A DNA stretch of 64,000 nt from Phocaeicola plebeius DSM 17135. GTDB lineage: Bacteria > Bacteroidota > Bacteroidia > Bacteroidales > Bacteroidaceae. The stretch is taken from positions 310,001-374,000 of the forward strand of contig NZ_DS990133.1 of the NCBI RefSeq assembly GCF_000187895.1, given 5' to 3'. The position numbers were made by a program, and so were the translations under genes. Shown in pieces: positions 43,155 through 51,992 of this stretch (positions are counted from its first letter, which is position 1; the number at the start of each line of letters is the position of its first letter). The notes under the pieces are model-generated. The model was not told where the DNA came from and searched no databases. It saw only the letters and a list, made by a program, of their open reading frames with translations.

Positions 43155-44024
43155 ATGAACAATAAAAAATTTATCATCACCATCATTATATTGGCTGTCA
43201 TTGTGGCTGCTGTATCATTCTTTGCCGTAAATGAAGCCCGTAAAAACAAAGAAATGAGTCAGCTCTTTGCGGTGGAAAAACAAGAAATGGAAAATGAATA
43301 CAGCACGTTTGCTACCCAATACGATGAATTGCAGATTCAGATAAACAACGACTCCTTGCGTGAGAAACTGGAAAGCGAGAAATTGAAAACACAGCGCTTG
43401 CTGGAAGAGTTGCGTCAGGTGAAGACCAGTGATGCAGCTGAGATTATGCGACTGAAAAAAGAATTGAAAACCGTACGGGCCGTATTGCGAAGCTATGTAA
43501 TGCAAATAGACTCTCTGAACAAAATCAATGCTGCCTTAATGCAGGAAAATCAGGAAGTAAAAAGTAAATATACTGCTGCTACTGCACAGATTTCCAATCT
43601 GTCACAAGAGACAAAGAATCTGAACGAAAAAGTTACACTGGCCGCACAACTGGATGCTACCAACATTCAAGTGCAGACACTGAACAAAAGAGGACGCGAA
43701 ACAGAGCGCGTAAAGAATATCAAGAAAATCGCTATTTCATTTACTATTGTCAAGAATATTACTGCACAAACAGGTAACAAGACCCTCTATATTCGTATTG
43801 CCAAACCGGATAACGAGATACTAACCAAGAATCCGGGCAACCAGTTTAAGTTTGAAGACCGTAATATCAGCTATTCTATTAAGAAATACATTGAATATAC
43901 GGGTGAAGAACAGAGTGTCACTGTATACTGGGATGTAGAAGAATTCCTGCCAGCCGGTACATACCATATCTATATATTTGCCGACGGCAATATGATTGGC
44001 CAGGGTTCATTCCGCATGAAATAA
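43155..44024 (+). CDS. Membrane-anchored coiled-coil protein
   Basis: 289 residues. N-terminal membrane anchor (about 6-25), then a long coiled coil (about 30-185) with heptads, then a beta-rich C-terminal domain (195-289) ending GTYHIYIFADGNMIGQGSF. Similar proteins are widespread in Bacteroidales; no reaction is known. The C-terminal fold may act as an extracytoplasmic binding domain. Own promoter; the S41 peptidase gene follows by 11 bases, so these two are probably cotranscribed. Confidence 0.7.
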   Translation: MNNKKFIITIIILAVIVAAVSFFAVNEARKNKEMSQLFAVEKQEMENEYSTFATQYDELQIQINNDSLREKLESEKLKTQRLLEELRQVKTSDAAEIMRLKKELKTVRAVLRSYVMQIDSLNKINAALMQENQEVKSKYTAATAQISNLSQETKNLNEKVTLAAQLDATNIQVQTLNKRGRETERVKNIKKIAISFTIVKNITAQTGNKTLYIRIAKPDNEILTKNPGNQFKFEDRNISYSIKKYIEYTGEEQSVTVYWDVEEFLPAGTYHIYIFADGNMIGQGSFRMK

Positions 44025-44035
44025 TTTTTAAGCAC

Positions 44036-45451
44036 ATGAAAAAGCACATCAGTCACCTGATATACAGCTGCCTTACACTTATGGGGCTGCTATCTTCCTG
44101 CGGAGAAGACCGCTCGGGAGAATATTATGCCTTGATTGCTACCAAGACATGGATTTACGAGGTGATGCAGGAAAACTATCTTTTCTATGAAGATATTCCG
44201 GCAGAGGAAAAACTGGATTTCTTTAAAAAACCGGCTGAATTTCTGACTTCAGCCGCCTCTTCCAAAGATCAGAAAAACGGGTATGTGTTTTCTCATGTAG
44301 ATTCTGTACTTACTACCTCACGTGCAACCAGCACCTACCCTTGCTTTGGCTTTGAAGCAGCTTTGGTACGTACTGATGGAGGAACAAATGCGTTGAGAGT
44401 ATTATACACACAGCCTAACTCGCCAGCAGAAGAAGCCGGATTGAAACGGGGTGACTGGATTATTGCTGTCGACAACCAAAAAGTATCTACAAGTGATTAT
44501 TCTACTTATATTACCCGACCTACAAAAGCTTACAGTTTTACACTAGGAAAATATAATCCTTATCCGGAAGATGTGGATGACCCGGAATTCAACTACATAG
44601 AATTCGATACGCTAGGGGTAGTCCAAATGCCTGAGCCTCGTTATGTAGAAGAGCAGGATGTACTTAAATATGGCATTATTTCTGCAGGTACACGAAAAGC
44701 TTTTTACTTGTTATATAACGAATTTGGAGAAAGCACTGATGCTCTTAAGGAAGTTTTTTCACAATTGAACGGACAGCAGTTTGACGATATAATCCTGGAT
44801 TTGCGTTATAACCCGGGAGGATACGTAAACACATCTCATCAGCTTTGCTCAGCTTTGGCTCCAGCTACGGCAATAGGGCAGCCTTTCCTAAATATGATTT
44901 ACAACGATAAAATCAACAAAACAGAGACTCTGAACTTTGAGTCCAGTTCATTGACGGGAGGGACGAGTATCTCTTATCAAAATCTATATGTTCTCACATC
45001 TGGAAATACGGCTTCAGCCTCTGAAATTGTCATCAATTGCCTGAAGCCTTATATGGAAGGCCGCCTGTATCAGGTAGGAACAGCAACTTACGGAAAGAAT
45101 GTGGCCCAGCAATTATTTACCAATGCGGAAGCTCCAGGCATAGAGTTGTGGCTCACTACTACCTACTTGAGCAATTCACAAGGATATTATGACTATTTTA
45201 CAAACGGCCTGTTACCGGATTACGAAATAGAAGAAAACTATGGAGGTGAATTAGGTGATTTCGGCTCAGCCGAAGATCAACTTCTGCAACCGGTACTCTA
45301 TAAAATGGCCAACGGAAGCTTCCCGGTAATTACCAATCCAGACGAATCAGAGGATGCCACGACTTTAAGCCGTAGCCGGACTTCCAAGCATGTACAATTG
45401 CTAGTTGACCCCATCGCCCAAAAACCTCATTACAATCGCATAAAAAAGTAA
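44036..45451 (+). CDS. S41-family (tail-specific) peptidase lipoprotein
   Basis: 471 residues. Lipobox LLSSC. N-terminal helical part, a PDZ domain (about 105-190: GLKRGDWIIAVDNQKV), and a C-terminal S41 core. The core has LDLRYNPGGYV, the Ser-containing GNTASASEIV (Ser327/Ser329) and the Lys in TYGKNVAQQ. It cleaves C-terminal regions of envelope proteins. In relatives with this layout the substrate is unknown. It follows the coiled-coil gene by 11 bases. Confidence 0.9.
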   Translation: MKKHISHLIYSCLTLMGLLSSCGEDRSGEYYALIATKTWIYEVMQENYLFYEDIPAEEKLDFFKKPAEFLTSAASSKDQKNGYVFSHVDSVLTTSRATSTYPCFGFEAALVRTDGGTNALRVLYTQPNSPAEEAGLKRGDWIIAVDNQKVSTSDYSTYITRPTKAYSFTLGKYNPYPEDVDDPEFNYIEFDTLGVVQMPEPRYVEEQDVLKYGIISAGTRKAFYLLYNEFGESTDALKEVFSQLNGQQFDDIILDLRYNPGGYVNTSHQLCSALAPATAIGQPFLNMIYNDKINKTETLNFESSSLTGGTSISYQNLYVLTSGNTASASEIVINCLKPYMEGRLYQVGTATYGKNVAQQLFTNAEAPGIELWLTTTYLSNSQGYYDYFTNGLLPDYEIEENYGGELGDFGSAEDQLLQPVLYKMANGSFPVITNPDESEDATTLSRSRTSKHVQLLVDPIAQKPHYNRIKK

Positions 45452-45516
45452 AAGTAACCGATAAGACACACACTAAGAAAAATTAAATTTATTACTGATT
45501 CTTTTCAACAAAACGC

Positions 45517-45547
45517 TTTGACTATTTGTTCTAATGTCATACATTTG
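45517..45547 (+). promoter_or_regulatory. Promoter of the TolC-HlyD-ABC2 efflux operon
   Basis: TTTG (45517-45520), 19-base spacer, TACATTTG (45540-45547): matches the full Bacteroides consensus (TTTG / TAnnTTTG). The first in-frame ATG at 45550 lies at the likely transcript start, so the ATG at 45589 (leader about 38 bases) is preferred. Confidence 0.85.
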
Positions 45548-45588
45548 CAATGTTGCATAAGCAACCAAATAAAAAGTCAGCATCAGTA

Positions 45589-47082
45589 ATGAAAAAAATT
45601 ACAAGTTTACTCTTACTGCTTGGCGCAACTCTCAGCAGTTATGCCCAACAAGTACTTACTCTGGACAGTTGCCGGGCACTCGCTCTGGCCAACAACAAGG
45701 AGCTGCGAATTTCACAAGAAAAAGTTAATGCCGCCCACTATGAGAAGAAGGCTGCATTCACTAATTATCTGCCCAAAATTGATCTTACGGGGGGATATAT
45801 GCGCACGCAAAAAGAAATATCCCTTCTCAGTGACGCACAGAAGCAAAGCATCGGCAACATGGGTACCAACTTAGGTAACCAGTTGCAACAAGGTATGCAG
45901 TCGGCTGAGTTCCAGGCTGCCATGCAACAACTTGCAGCTGCTAATCCCGGACTGGCTGCCGGCTTGCAGGGATTGCTACCTGGTGCCATAGCCGGATTAA
46001 CGGATGGCCTGAACGCTGTAGGACAAGGTCTGGTGGATGCATTCCGTACAGATACCCGAAACATGACGGTGGGAGCTGCTACTCTTACCCAGCCTCTCTT
46101 TATGGGTGGAAAAATCATAGCTTACAACAAGATTACCAAATATGCAGAGCGCCTGGCTGAATCACAGCACGCCACAGGCATGCAAGACCTTATCCTACAG
46201 ACAGACCAGATTTACTGGCAAATCATCTCACTCGTCAATAAGAAAAAACTGGCAGAGAATTTTTTAGAGCTGGTACAGAAACTGGATTCGGACGTAGACA
46301 AGATGATAAAAGAAGGAGTGGCTACTAAAGCCGACGGATTAAGCGTTAAAGTAAAGGTAAACGAAGCCGAAATGATGCTTACTCAGGTAGACAATGGCTT
46401 GAACCTCTCAAAAATGCTTTTGTGCCAACTCTGTGGTCTTCCATTGGAAACCGACTTCCAACTGGCCGATGAAAGCATGAAAGACTTACCCCTTCCTAAC
46501 ACCTATACGGAAGCGAACGTCAGCACAGCTCTCAGTAACCGTGAAGAACTGAAGAGTCTGGAATTAGCATCGGAAATCTATCGCCAGAAAGTAAACGTAG
46601 TCCGCGCGGACTTCCTTCCTTCTGTGGCATTGACCGCCAATTATCTGGTGACCAACCCATCGCTCGTCAACGGATTTGAAAATAAATTCCGTGGCATGTG
46701 GGCTGCCGGAGTAGTAGTAAAAATTCCTGTATTCCACTGGGGAGAAGGTATTTATAAGGTAAAAGCCGCAAAGGCAGAAGCCAACATCGCCCGCTACAAA
46801 CTGGAAGATATCAAAGAAAAAGTGGAACTTCAGGTGACACAGAACTCCTATAAAGTAAATGAATCGACCAAGAAATTAGCTTTAGCCGAAAAAAACATGG
46901 AGAAAGCGGAAGAGAACCTGCGCTATGCCAATTTAGGATTTAAGGAAGGAGTCATTCCAACCAGCAATGTGCTGGAAGCACAAACAGCTTGGTTCTCAGC
47001 ACAATCCGGAAAAATAGACGCACAGATAGACGTCAAAATGAGTGAACTTTATTTGAACAAATCAATGGGAATTTTAAAATAA
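45589..47082 (+). CDS. TolC-family outer-membrane efflux protein
   Basis: 497 residues from the ATG at 45589. Signal peptide ending SSYAQQ. Two OEP repeats: VLTLDSCRALALANNKELR at the start, and RREELKSLELAS-type segments. An insert (about 95-165) rich in Gln, Ala and Gly is found between strands. It forms the outer-membrane part of a tripartite efflux pump with the HlyD-like and ABC-2 proteins encoded downstream. Confidence 0.93.
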   Translation: MKKITSLLLLLGATLSSYAQQVLTLDSCRALALANNKELRISQEKVNAAHYEKKAAFTNYLPKIDLTGGYMRTQKEISLLSDAQKQSIGNMGTNLGNQLQQGMQSAEFQAAMQQLAAANPGLAAGLQGLLPGAIAGLTDGLNAVGQGLVDAFRTDTRNMTVGAATLTQPLFMGGKIIAYNKITKYAERLAESQHATGMQDLILQTDQIYWQIISLVNKKKLAENFLELVQKLDSDVDKMIKEGVATKADGLSVKVKVNEAEMMLTQVDNGLNLSKMLLCQLCGLPLETDFQLADESMKDLPLPNTYTEANVSTALSNREELKSLELASEIYRQKVNVVRADFLPSVALTANYLVTNPSLVNGFENKFRGMWAAGVVVKIPVFHWGEGIYKVKAAKAEANIARYKLEDIKEKVELQVTQNSYKVNESTKKLALAEKNMEKAEENLRYANLGFKEGVIPTSNVLEAQTAWFSAQSGKIDAQIDVKMSELYLNKSMGILK

Positions 47083-47091
47083 TACAGATAT

Positions 47092-48075
47092 ATGGAAAAG
47101 ACTCAACGCAACAATATCATGCTGGCTTTCTTTACATTGTTAGCCGTAATCGTTATCGTCAGCATCATCGGATTCTTCACATTAGGAAAAGGTCCTGAAA
47201 TCATACAAGGCCAGGCTGAAGCCACAGAATACAGGGTATCGAGCAAGGTACCGGGACGTATCCTGAAATTCTTTGTCAGCGAAGGAGATAAAGTGAAAGC
47301 GGGTGATACACTGGCTATTCTGGAGGCTCCAGACGTGATGGCTAAATTGTCACAAGCACAAGCTGCCGAGCAGGCTGCACAGGCACTGAACGAGAAGGCC
47401 CTGAGAGGTACAAGAAGTGAACAGCTGCAGGCTGCATACGAAATGTGGCAGAAAGCCAAAGCGGGACTGGAGATTGCCGAAAAATCATACAACCGTGTGA
47501 ACCGCTTATACGAAGAAGGGGTGATGACCGCACAGAAAAGAGATGAAGCAAAAGCGCAATACGATGCCATGAAGGCGACCGAACGTGCCGCCAATGCACA
47601 ATACACAATGGCCAAGAATGGTGCACAGCGTGAAGACAAGGCCATGGCTGCTGCACAGGTAGAACGTGCGAAAGGAGCTGTAGCCGAAGTTTCTTCTTAC
47701 GTATCGGAAACTTACCTGGTGGCTGCGGCCGATGGAGAAGTAACTGAAATTTTCCCGAAAGTAGGTGAACTGGTTGGTACGGGCGCTCCCATCATGAACG
47801 TAGCCCAACTGGATGACATGTGGGTGACATTCAACGTACGTGAGGATTTTCTGAAAGATTTCACCGTAGGAAGCAAGATTAAAGCCTACGTCCCTGCTCT
47901 GGAAAAAGAAGCAGAATTTCAGGTAACAGTCATGAAGGACTTAGGTACGTATGCCGCATGGAAAGCAACCAAGACCACCGGTCAGTTTGACTTGAAGACT
48001 TTTGAAGTAAAGGCAAAACCCGTACAGCCTGTAGAAAACTTACGTCCGGGTATGTCTGCTATCATTGAAAAATAA
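47092..48075 (+). CDS. HlyD-type periplasmic adaptor (membrane fusion protein)
   Basis: 327 residues. N-terminal membrane anchor (about 9-27), beta-barrel and lipoyl halves (VSSKVPGRILKFFVSEGDKVKAGDTLAI) split by an alpha-helical hairpin (about 80-185), then a lipoyl return (AAADGEVTEIFPKVGELV). It bridges the inner-membrane permeases and TolC. Ten bases after the TolC gene. Confidence 0.93.
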   Translation: MEKTQRNNIMLAFFTLLAVIVIVSIIGFFTLGKGPEIIQGQAEATEYRVSSKVPGRILKFFVSEGDKVKAGDTLAILEAPDVMAKLSQAQAAEQAAQALNEKALRGTRSEQLQAAYEMWQKAKAGLEIAEKSYNRVNRLYEEGVMTAQKRDEAKAQYDAMKATERAANAQYTMAKNGAQREDKAMAAAQVERAKGAVAEVSSYVSETYLVAAADGEVTEIFPKVGELVGTGAPIMNVAQLDDMWVTFNVREDFLKDFTVGSKIKAYVPALEKEAEFQVTVMKDLGTYAAWKATKTTGQFDLKTFEVKAKPVQPVENLRPGMSAIIEK

Positions 48076-48081
48076 ACCCAC

Positions 48082-49257
48082 ATGTCGACAACCACCTATC
48101 AATGTTACCTGAAAGTGATGCGAAGAGAAATTCTCCGCATTGCAACCAAGCCGATGTACCTGTTCTGCATGGTCATCGCTCCATTGTTCTGTTTCCTGTT
48201 TTTCACCACCTTGATGGAAAACGGGCTGCCGACCAATCTGCCTGCAGGAGTGGTGGACCTCGACAACACCGCCACGACACGCAACATTATCCGTAATCTG
48301 GATGCGTTTCAGCAGACCCAGATTGTAGCTCATTACCCAAGTGTAACAGAAGCAAGGCAGGCCGTACAGCGCGGAGAGATTTATTCGTTCTATTACATCC
48401 CAAAAGGAACGACCGAAGAAGCTCTTGCCAGCAGACAGCCGAAAGTGTCCTTCTATGTCAACTATTCTTACCTGATTGCAGGTTCCTTGCTCTACAAGGA
48501 CCAGAGAACCATGTCGGAGTTAGCCTCCGCGGCAGTGGGCCAAGCTACCCTATTAGCCAAAGGAGCTACCGAAGATCAGGCACTTGCCTTCCTGCAACCT
48601 GTAGTCATTTCGACCCATGCACTGAACAACCCCTGGCTGAACTACTCGGTGTACCTGTGTAATACCCTGTTTCCGGGTATCCTGATGCTGCTTATTTTCC
48701 TGACTACCGTATATACCATCGGAACAGAATTAAAGGAAAAGACTTCAAAAGAACTGATGCAACTGGCCGATAACTCCATTGTGACGGCACTAGTAGGAAA
48801 ATTAATCCCCCAAACCGTTACGTTCTTCATCATGGCTACGTTCTATAACGTGTACTTATACGGATTTTTACACTATCCGTGTCACAGCGGAATCTTCCCG
48901 ATGCTGTTAGCCGGACTATTACTAGTGCTTGCCTCACAAGCATTCGGCGTATTCCTTTTCGGCTTGTTCGGTTCACTCCGCCTGGCATTGAGTGCGGCTT
49001 CCCTGTGGGGAGTTATTTCATTCTCCATCTCGGGATTCACTTTCCCGGTCATGGCGATGCACCCTACACTGCAGGCTTTGTCCGTCTTGTTCCCTTTGCG
49101 GCATTATTTCCTGCTTTACGTGAATCTGGCCTTAAATGGCTATCCGGTCATTTACGCTTGGCATTCAGTCACCGCACTGCTGCTGTTCATGCTCCTGCCT
49201 TTCTTCTTCCTGAAAAGAATACGCACGGCCATGCTGCATTATGTCTATATCCCTTAA
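48082..49257 (+). CDS. ABC-2 type permease, first of a pair
   Basis: 391 residues. N-terminal membrane segment (about 25-45), a large periplasmic domain (about 50-180) and five C-terminal membrane segments, the YhhJ/YbhS layout. The membrane segment pattern (NTLFPGILMLLIFLTTVYTIGTELKEKTSKEL) is typical. It probably exports a drug, lipid or polymer with its partner. No nucleotide-binding domain is encoded nearby. Confidence 0.9.
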   Translation: MSTTTYQCYLKVMRREILRIATKPMYLFCMVIAPLFCFLFFTTLMENGLPTNLPAGVVDLDNTATTRNIIRNLDAFQQTQIVAHYPSVTEARQAVQRGEIYSFYYIPKGTTEEALASRQPKVSFYVNYSYLIAGSLLYKDQRTMSELASAAVGQATLLAKGATEDQALAFLQPVVISTHALNNPWLNYSVYLCNTLFPGILMLLIFLTTVYTIGTELKEKTSKELMQLADNSIVTALVGKLIPQTVTFFIMATFYNVYLYGFLHYPCHSGIFPMLLAGLLLVLASQAFGVFLFGLFGSLRLALSAASLWGVISFSISGFTFPVMAMHPTLQALSVLFPLRHYFLLYVNLALNGYPVIYAWHSVTALLLFMLLPFFFLKRIRTAMLHYVYIP

Positions 49258-49269
49258 CCCTTTGCGTTC

Positions 49270-50526
49270 ATGAAAAAAGAATCGTTAAAACAAACCATAC
49301 AACAAGGCTTTGCAGGTCTCTTCCATATATGCAAGCAGGAACTAAAAGCCGTTTTCAAAGACCAGGGAGTACTGATTTTCTTCTTGCTTGTCCCGCTGGC
49401 CTACCCGCTGGTATATGCTTTTATCTATACCAATGAGGTGGTGCGCGAAGTGCCTGTAGCGGTAATTGACAACAGTAACACGGCACTCAGCCGCCAGTTT
49501 ATCCGTACGGTTGATGCAAGCGCCGACGTGCATATCCAGTCGCATTGTGCGGATATGGAAGAAGGGAAAAACCTGTTGAAAGAAACAAGAGTATATGGCA
49601 TTCTCTACATTCCGGAAAGTTTCAGCAAAGACATCGCTTCCGGCAAACAGACTACAGTCAGTATTTACTGTGATATGAGTGGTATGCTATACTACAAAGC
49701 ACTGGTATTGGCAAGTACCAACGCCTCACTCACCTTAAATAAAAAAATCCAGATACAACGGATGGGAAATACAACGGAACGGCAGGATGAGGTCAGTACG
49801 GCTCCCATCGAATACGAAGACATATCGCTATTCAACCCGCAAGACGGATTTGCCAGCTTCCTGATTCCGGCTGTACTTATCCTGATTATTCAGCAAACGT
49901 TATTGTTAGGTATCGGGCTCTCAGCAGGAACAGCACGCGAGACCAACCGCTTCAAAGACTTGGTCCCTATCAGCCGGCAGTATCAGGGTACGCTCCGCAT
50001 TGTAGGCGGAAAGTCATTGGCCTATTTCCTGATTTATGCATTAGTATCTGCGTATGTGCTCTGCCTTGTACCACAACTGTTTGATTTGGTACAAATTGCA
50101 CAGCCGATGACCCTGCTGGCTTTTGTGGTGCCTTACATCTTGGCATGTATTTTCTTTGCGATGACCTGCTCAATCTTTATACACCACAGAGAGTCGTGTC
50201 TGATGATTTATGTCTTTACCTCCGTGCCGCTCCTGTTTATCTCCGGAATCTCCTGGCCGGGAGCTGCCGTGCCTACGTTCTGGAAAGTATTCTCCTGGAT
50301 ATTCCCATCTACGTTTGGTATCAACGGGTTTGTAAGAATCAACAACATGGGCGCAACTCTTCCGGAAGTGTTAGTCGAATATCAGGCACTTTGGATACAA
50401 GCTATCGTATATTTCTTCACAACCTGCATCGTCTACCGGCGACAAATCATATTGAGCCGCCGACATGCCATGGAGCGCCTGCGTATGTTCAGACTACGAA
50501 AACTGGTTGCAAAGACATCCAAATAA
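49270..50526 (+). CDS. ABC-2 type permease, second of a pair
   Basis: 418 residues, same topology as the preceding gene, with GRLF-like SFLIPAVLILIIQQTLLLGIGLSAGTARE and a long C-terminal basic tail (RRHAMERLRMFRLRKLV). Paired with the first permease, it would form a heterodimeric membrane domain. An ATPase must come from elsewhere, or the pair acts differently. Last gene of the operon, before a strong hairpin. Confidence 0.9.
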   Translation: MKKESLKQTIQQGFAGLFHICKQELKAVFKDQGVLIFFLLVPLAYPLVYAFIYTNEVVREVPVAVIDNSNTALSRQFIRTVDASADVHIQSHCADMEEGKNLLKETRVYGILYIPESFSKDIASGKQTTVSIYCDMSGMLYYKALVLASTNASLTLNKKIQIQRMGNTTERQDEVSTAPIEYEDISLFNPQDGFASFLIPAVLILIIQQTLLLGIGLSAGTARETNRFKDLVPISRQYQGTLRIVGGKSLAYFLIYALVSAYVLCLVPQLFDLVQIAQPMTLLAFVVPYILACIFFAMTCSIFIHHRESCLMIYVFTSVPLLFISGISWPGAAVPTFWKVFSWIFPSTFGINGFVRINNMGATLPEVLVEYQALWIQAIVYFFTTCIVYRRQIILSRRHAMERLRMFRLRKLVAKTSK

Positions 50527-50541
50527 CCAAACTCTATTCCT

Positions 50542-50580
50542 ATTATCCGGCTTCGTAAATTTTACCAAGCCGGATAATTT
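50542..50580 (+). terminator. Terminator of the efflux operon
   Basis: Perfect 12-bp arms ATTATCCGGCTT (50542-50553) and AAGCCGGATAAT (50567-50578), followed by TTATCTTTATT. Confidence 0.85.
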
Positions 50581-50625
50581 ATCTTTATTAACACCTGAAC
50601 AAGAGTGAATACCCCAGAATACTCG

Positions 50626-50633
50626 TAGCTTTG
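50626..50633 (+). promoter_or_regulatory. -7 box of the TonB-domain gene
   Basis: TAGCTTTG, perfect TAnnTTTG. An in-frame TTG at 50631 lies within it; the ATG at 50655 is therefore the start. Confidence 0.75.
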
Positions 50634-50654
50634 CGAATATTTATAAACAAGCTT

Positions 50655-51968
50655 ATGAAACACCTTATTTATATATTCGCTGGGCTGATATGTTGCCTGG
50701 TTACATTGACTCAAGTGGGGGCTTCTCCATTAGAAAACAAGAAACAGCGTTTCCGAATTACCATACTGAATACCGGAGGAGAGCCGCAACAAGGTATCAT
50801 TCTGAAAGTGGCAGGCTACAGCAACGAGTATATCAGTGACGAACAAGGTCTCATCGATTTCGAACAATCCACTGACAACAATTACGTTCGTACTGCCAAT
50901 TTCTACTTCCCGACAGATAAGAACAGAACAATCAAATCTTTACGACTGGACGAAGCAGCACAAGATACAATCATCCGCATAGACCGTCCGGAAGATTTGG
51001 CACGCTTCAAGCAAAGTGGTAAGACTTTACTGGTAAACGGAGTGCTGAAAGAAGGAGGCAAACCTGTTCCTCATGCAGAAATCAGCATCCAGGGTACAGG
51101 AAAACGAACTTTCTCTAATGCACAGGGCGAATTCAGCATTGAAGCGGATTACAGTCACCTGATTATGATACGGGCAGAACGCATGGAAAACAAGTATCTC
51201 GACATCGAATCTTTCCTGCAGAACCCAAACCAGCCGTTGGAAATACGAATGACAAAGAAAGGAGCTGACCGAGTGTATCACGTGGTAGAGAAAATGCCGG
51301 AGTATCCTGGAGGTATGAAAGCCTTCTTCAACTATATCAGAAGAAAGGCGCATACCACGGAACTGGCCGAGGAAACTCAGAAAGAGGGGGCGGTCATGAT
51401 TCAATTCATTGTAGAAAAAGACGGTAGTATCACTTCTCCCAGCATTGTAAGAGGGCTAGACGCACGTTTGGATACGGCCGCCTTAGATGCCATCATAGTG
51501 ATGCCCGACTGGATTCCAGCACAGGAACACGGAGTTAACGTGCGCTGTAAATATTCTGTTCCGGTTCCTTTCAAGAAGCCGAAACCCGCTCCTCCTGTTG
51601 CTCCGAAACCCGCTCCTGAAATAAAGAAAGACAGCATTGCGGTACCTTCAGTTCCAGCTGACTCTCTTGCGCAGGATACGATTCTTCAGGTTATCCCTAT
51701 GCCATCTGCAGACTCACTGGTCACGGATACACTGGTCACGGATACAACTTTTGTAGTCTCTGCTGACAGCACAGCCATACAAAAAGAAACAGTTGCACCA
51801 TTGTCTACTTCTGAAGCCACAGAAGCCAAACCGAAAAAACGGAACTTCATAGTTCGTTTCTTCCGCTGGCTGTTCGGCATAAAAGACAAGGAAAATACAC
51901 CCGCAGAGCCCAAAGAAGAAAAAACATCCGAAGTTGTACCAGAAGAAGGAATTCAGAAAGAAGAATAA
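50655..51968 (+). CDS. TonB C-terminal-domain protein with carboxypeptidase-like domain and long acidic tail
   Basis: 437 residues from the ATG at 50655. N-terminal signal or anchor (1-23). A regulatory-like beta domain (about 30-115), a carboxypeptidase-regulatory-like domain (120-185, VNGVLKEGGKPVPHAEISIQG), and a TonB C-terminal domain (about 205-300, VVEKMPEYPGGMKAFFNYI ... EKDGSI). Then comes a Pro/Ala and Asp/Ser-rich tail with a 15-bp duplication (LVTDT LVTDT), a basic hydrophobic stretch NFIVRFFRWLFGIK and an acidic end. Usual TonB ends at its CTD; here 130 residues follow it. Possibly a sensor or stalk rather than a classic energiser. Confidence 0.8.
   Translation: MKHLIYIFAGLICCLVTLTQVGASPLENKKQRFRITILNTGGEPQQGIILKVAGYSNEYISDEQGLIDFEQSTDNNYVRTANFYFPTDKNRTIKSLRLDEAAQDTIIRIDRPEDLARFKQSGKTLLVNGVLKEGGKPVPHAEISIQGTGKRTFSNAQGEFSIEADYSHLIMIRAERMENKYLDIESFLQNPNQPLEIRMTKKGADRVYHVVEKMPEYPGGMKAFFNYIRRKAHTTELAEETQKEGAVMIQFIVEKDGSITSPSIVRGLDARLDTAALDAIIVMPDWIPAQEHGVNVRCKYSVPVPFKKPKPAPPVAPKPAPEIKKDSIAVPSVPADSLAQDTILQVIPMPSADSLVTDTLVTDTTFVVSADSTAIQKETVAPLSTSEATEAKPKKRNFIVRFFRWLFGIKDKENTPAEPKEEKTSEVVPEEGIQKEE
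51716..51745 (+). repeat. 15-bp tandem duplication within the TonB-domain gene
   Basis: ACTGGTCACGGATAC occurs twice in a row (51716-51730 and 51731-51745), in frame, giving the repeated LVTDT. A sign of recent slippage in the low-complexity tail. Confidence 0.85.
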
Positions 51969-51992
51969 ATGTAAAACTTAAATAACACAGTC

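Noticed and set aside
47103..47645. Antisense frames over the HlyD gene
   Set aside because: Ala/Ser/Cys-rich shadows of the real adaptor gene.
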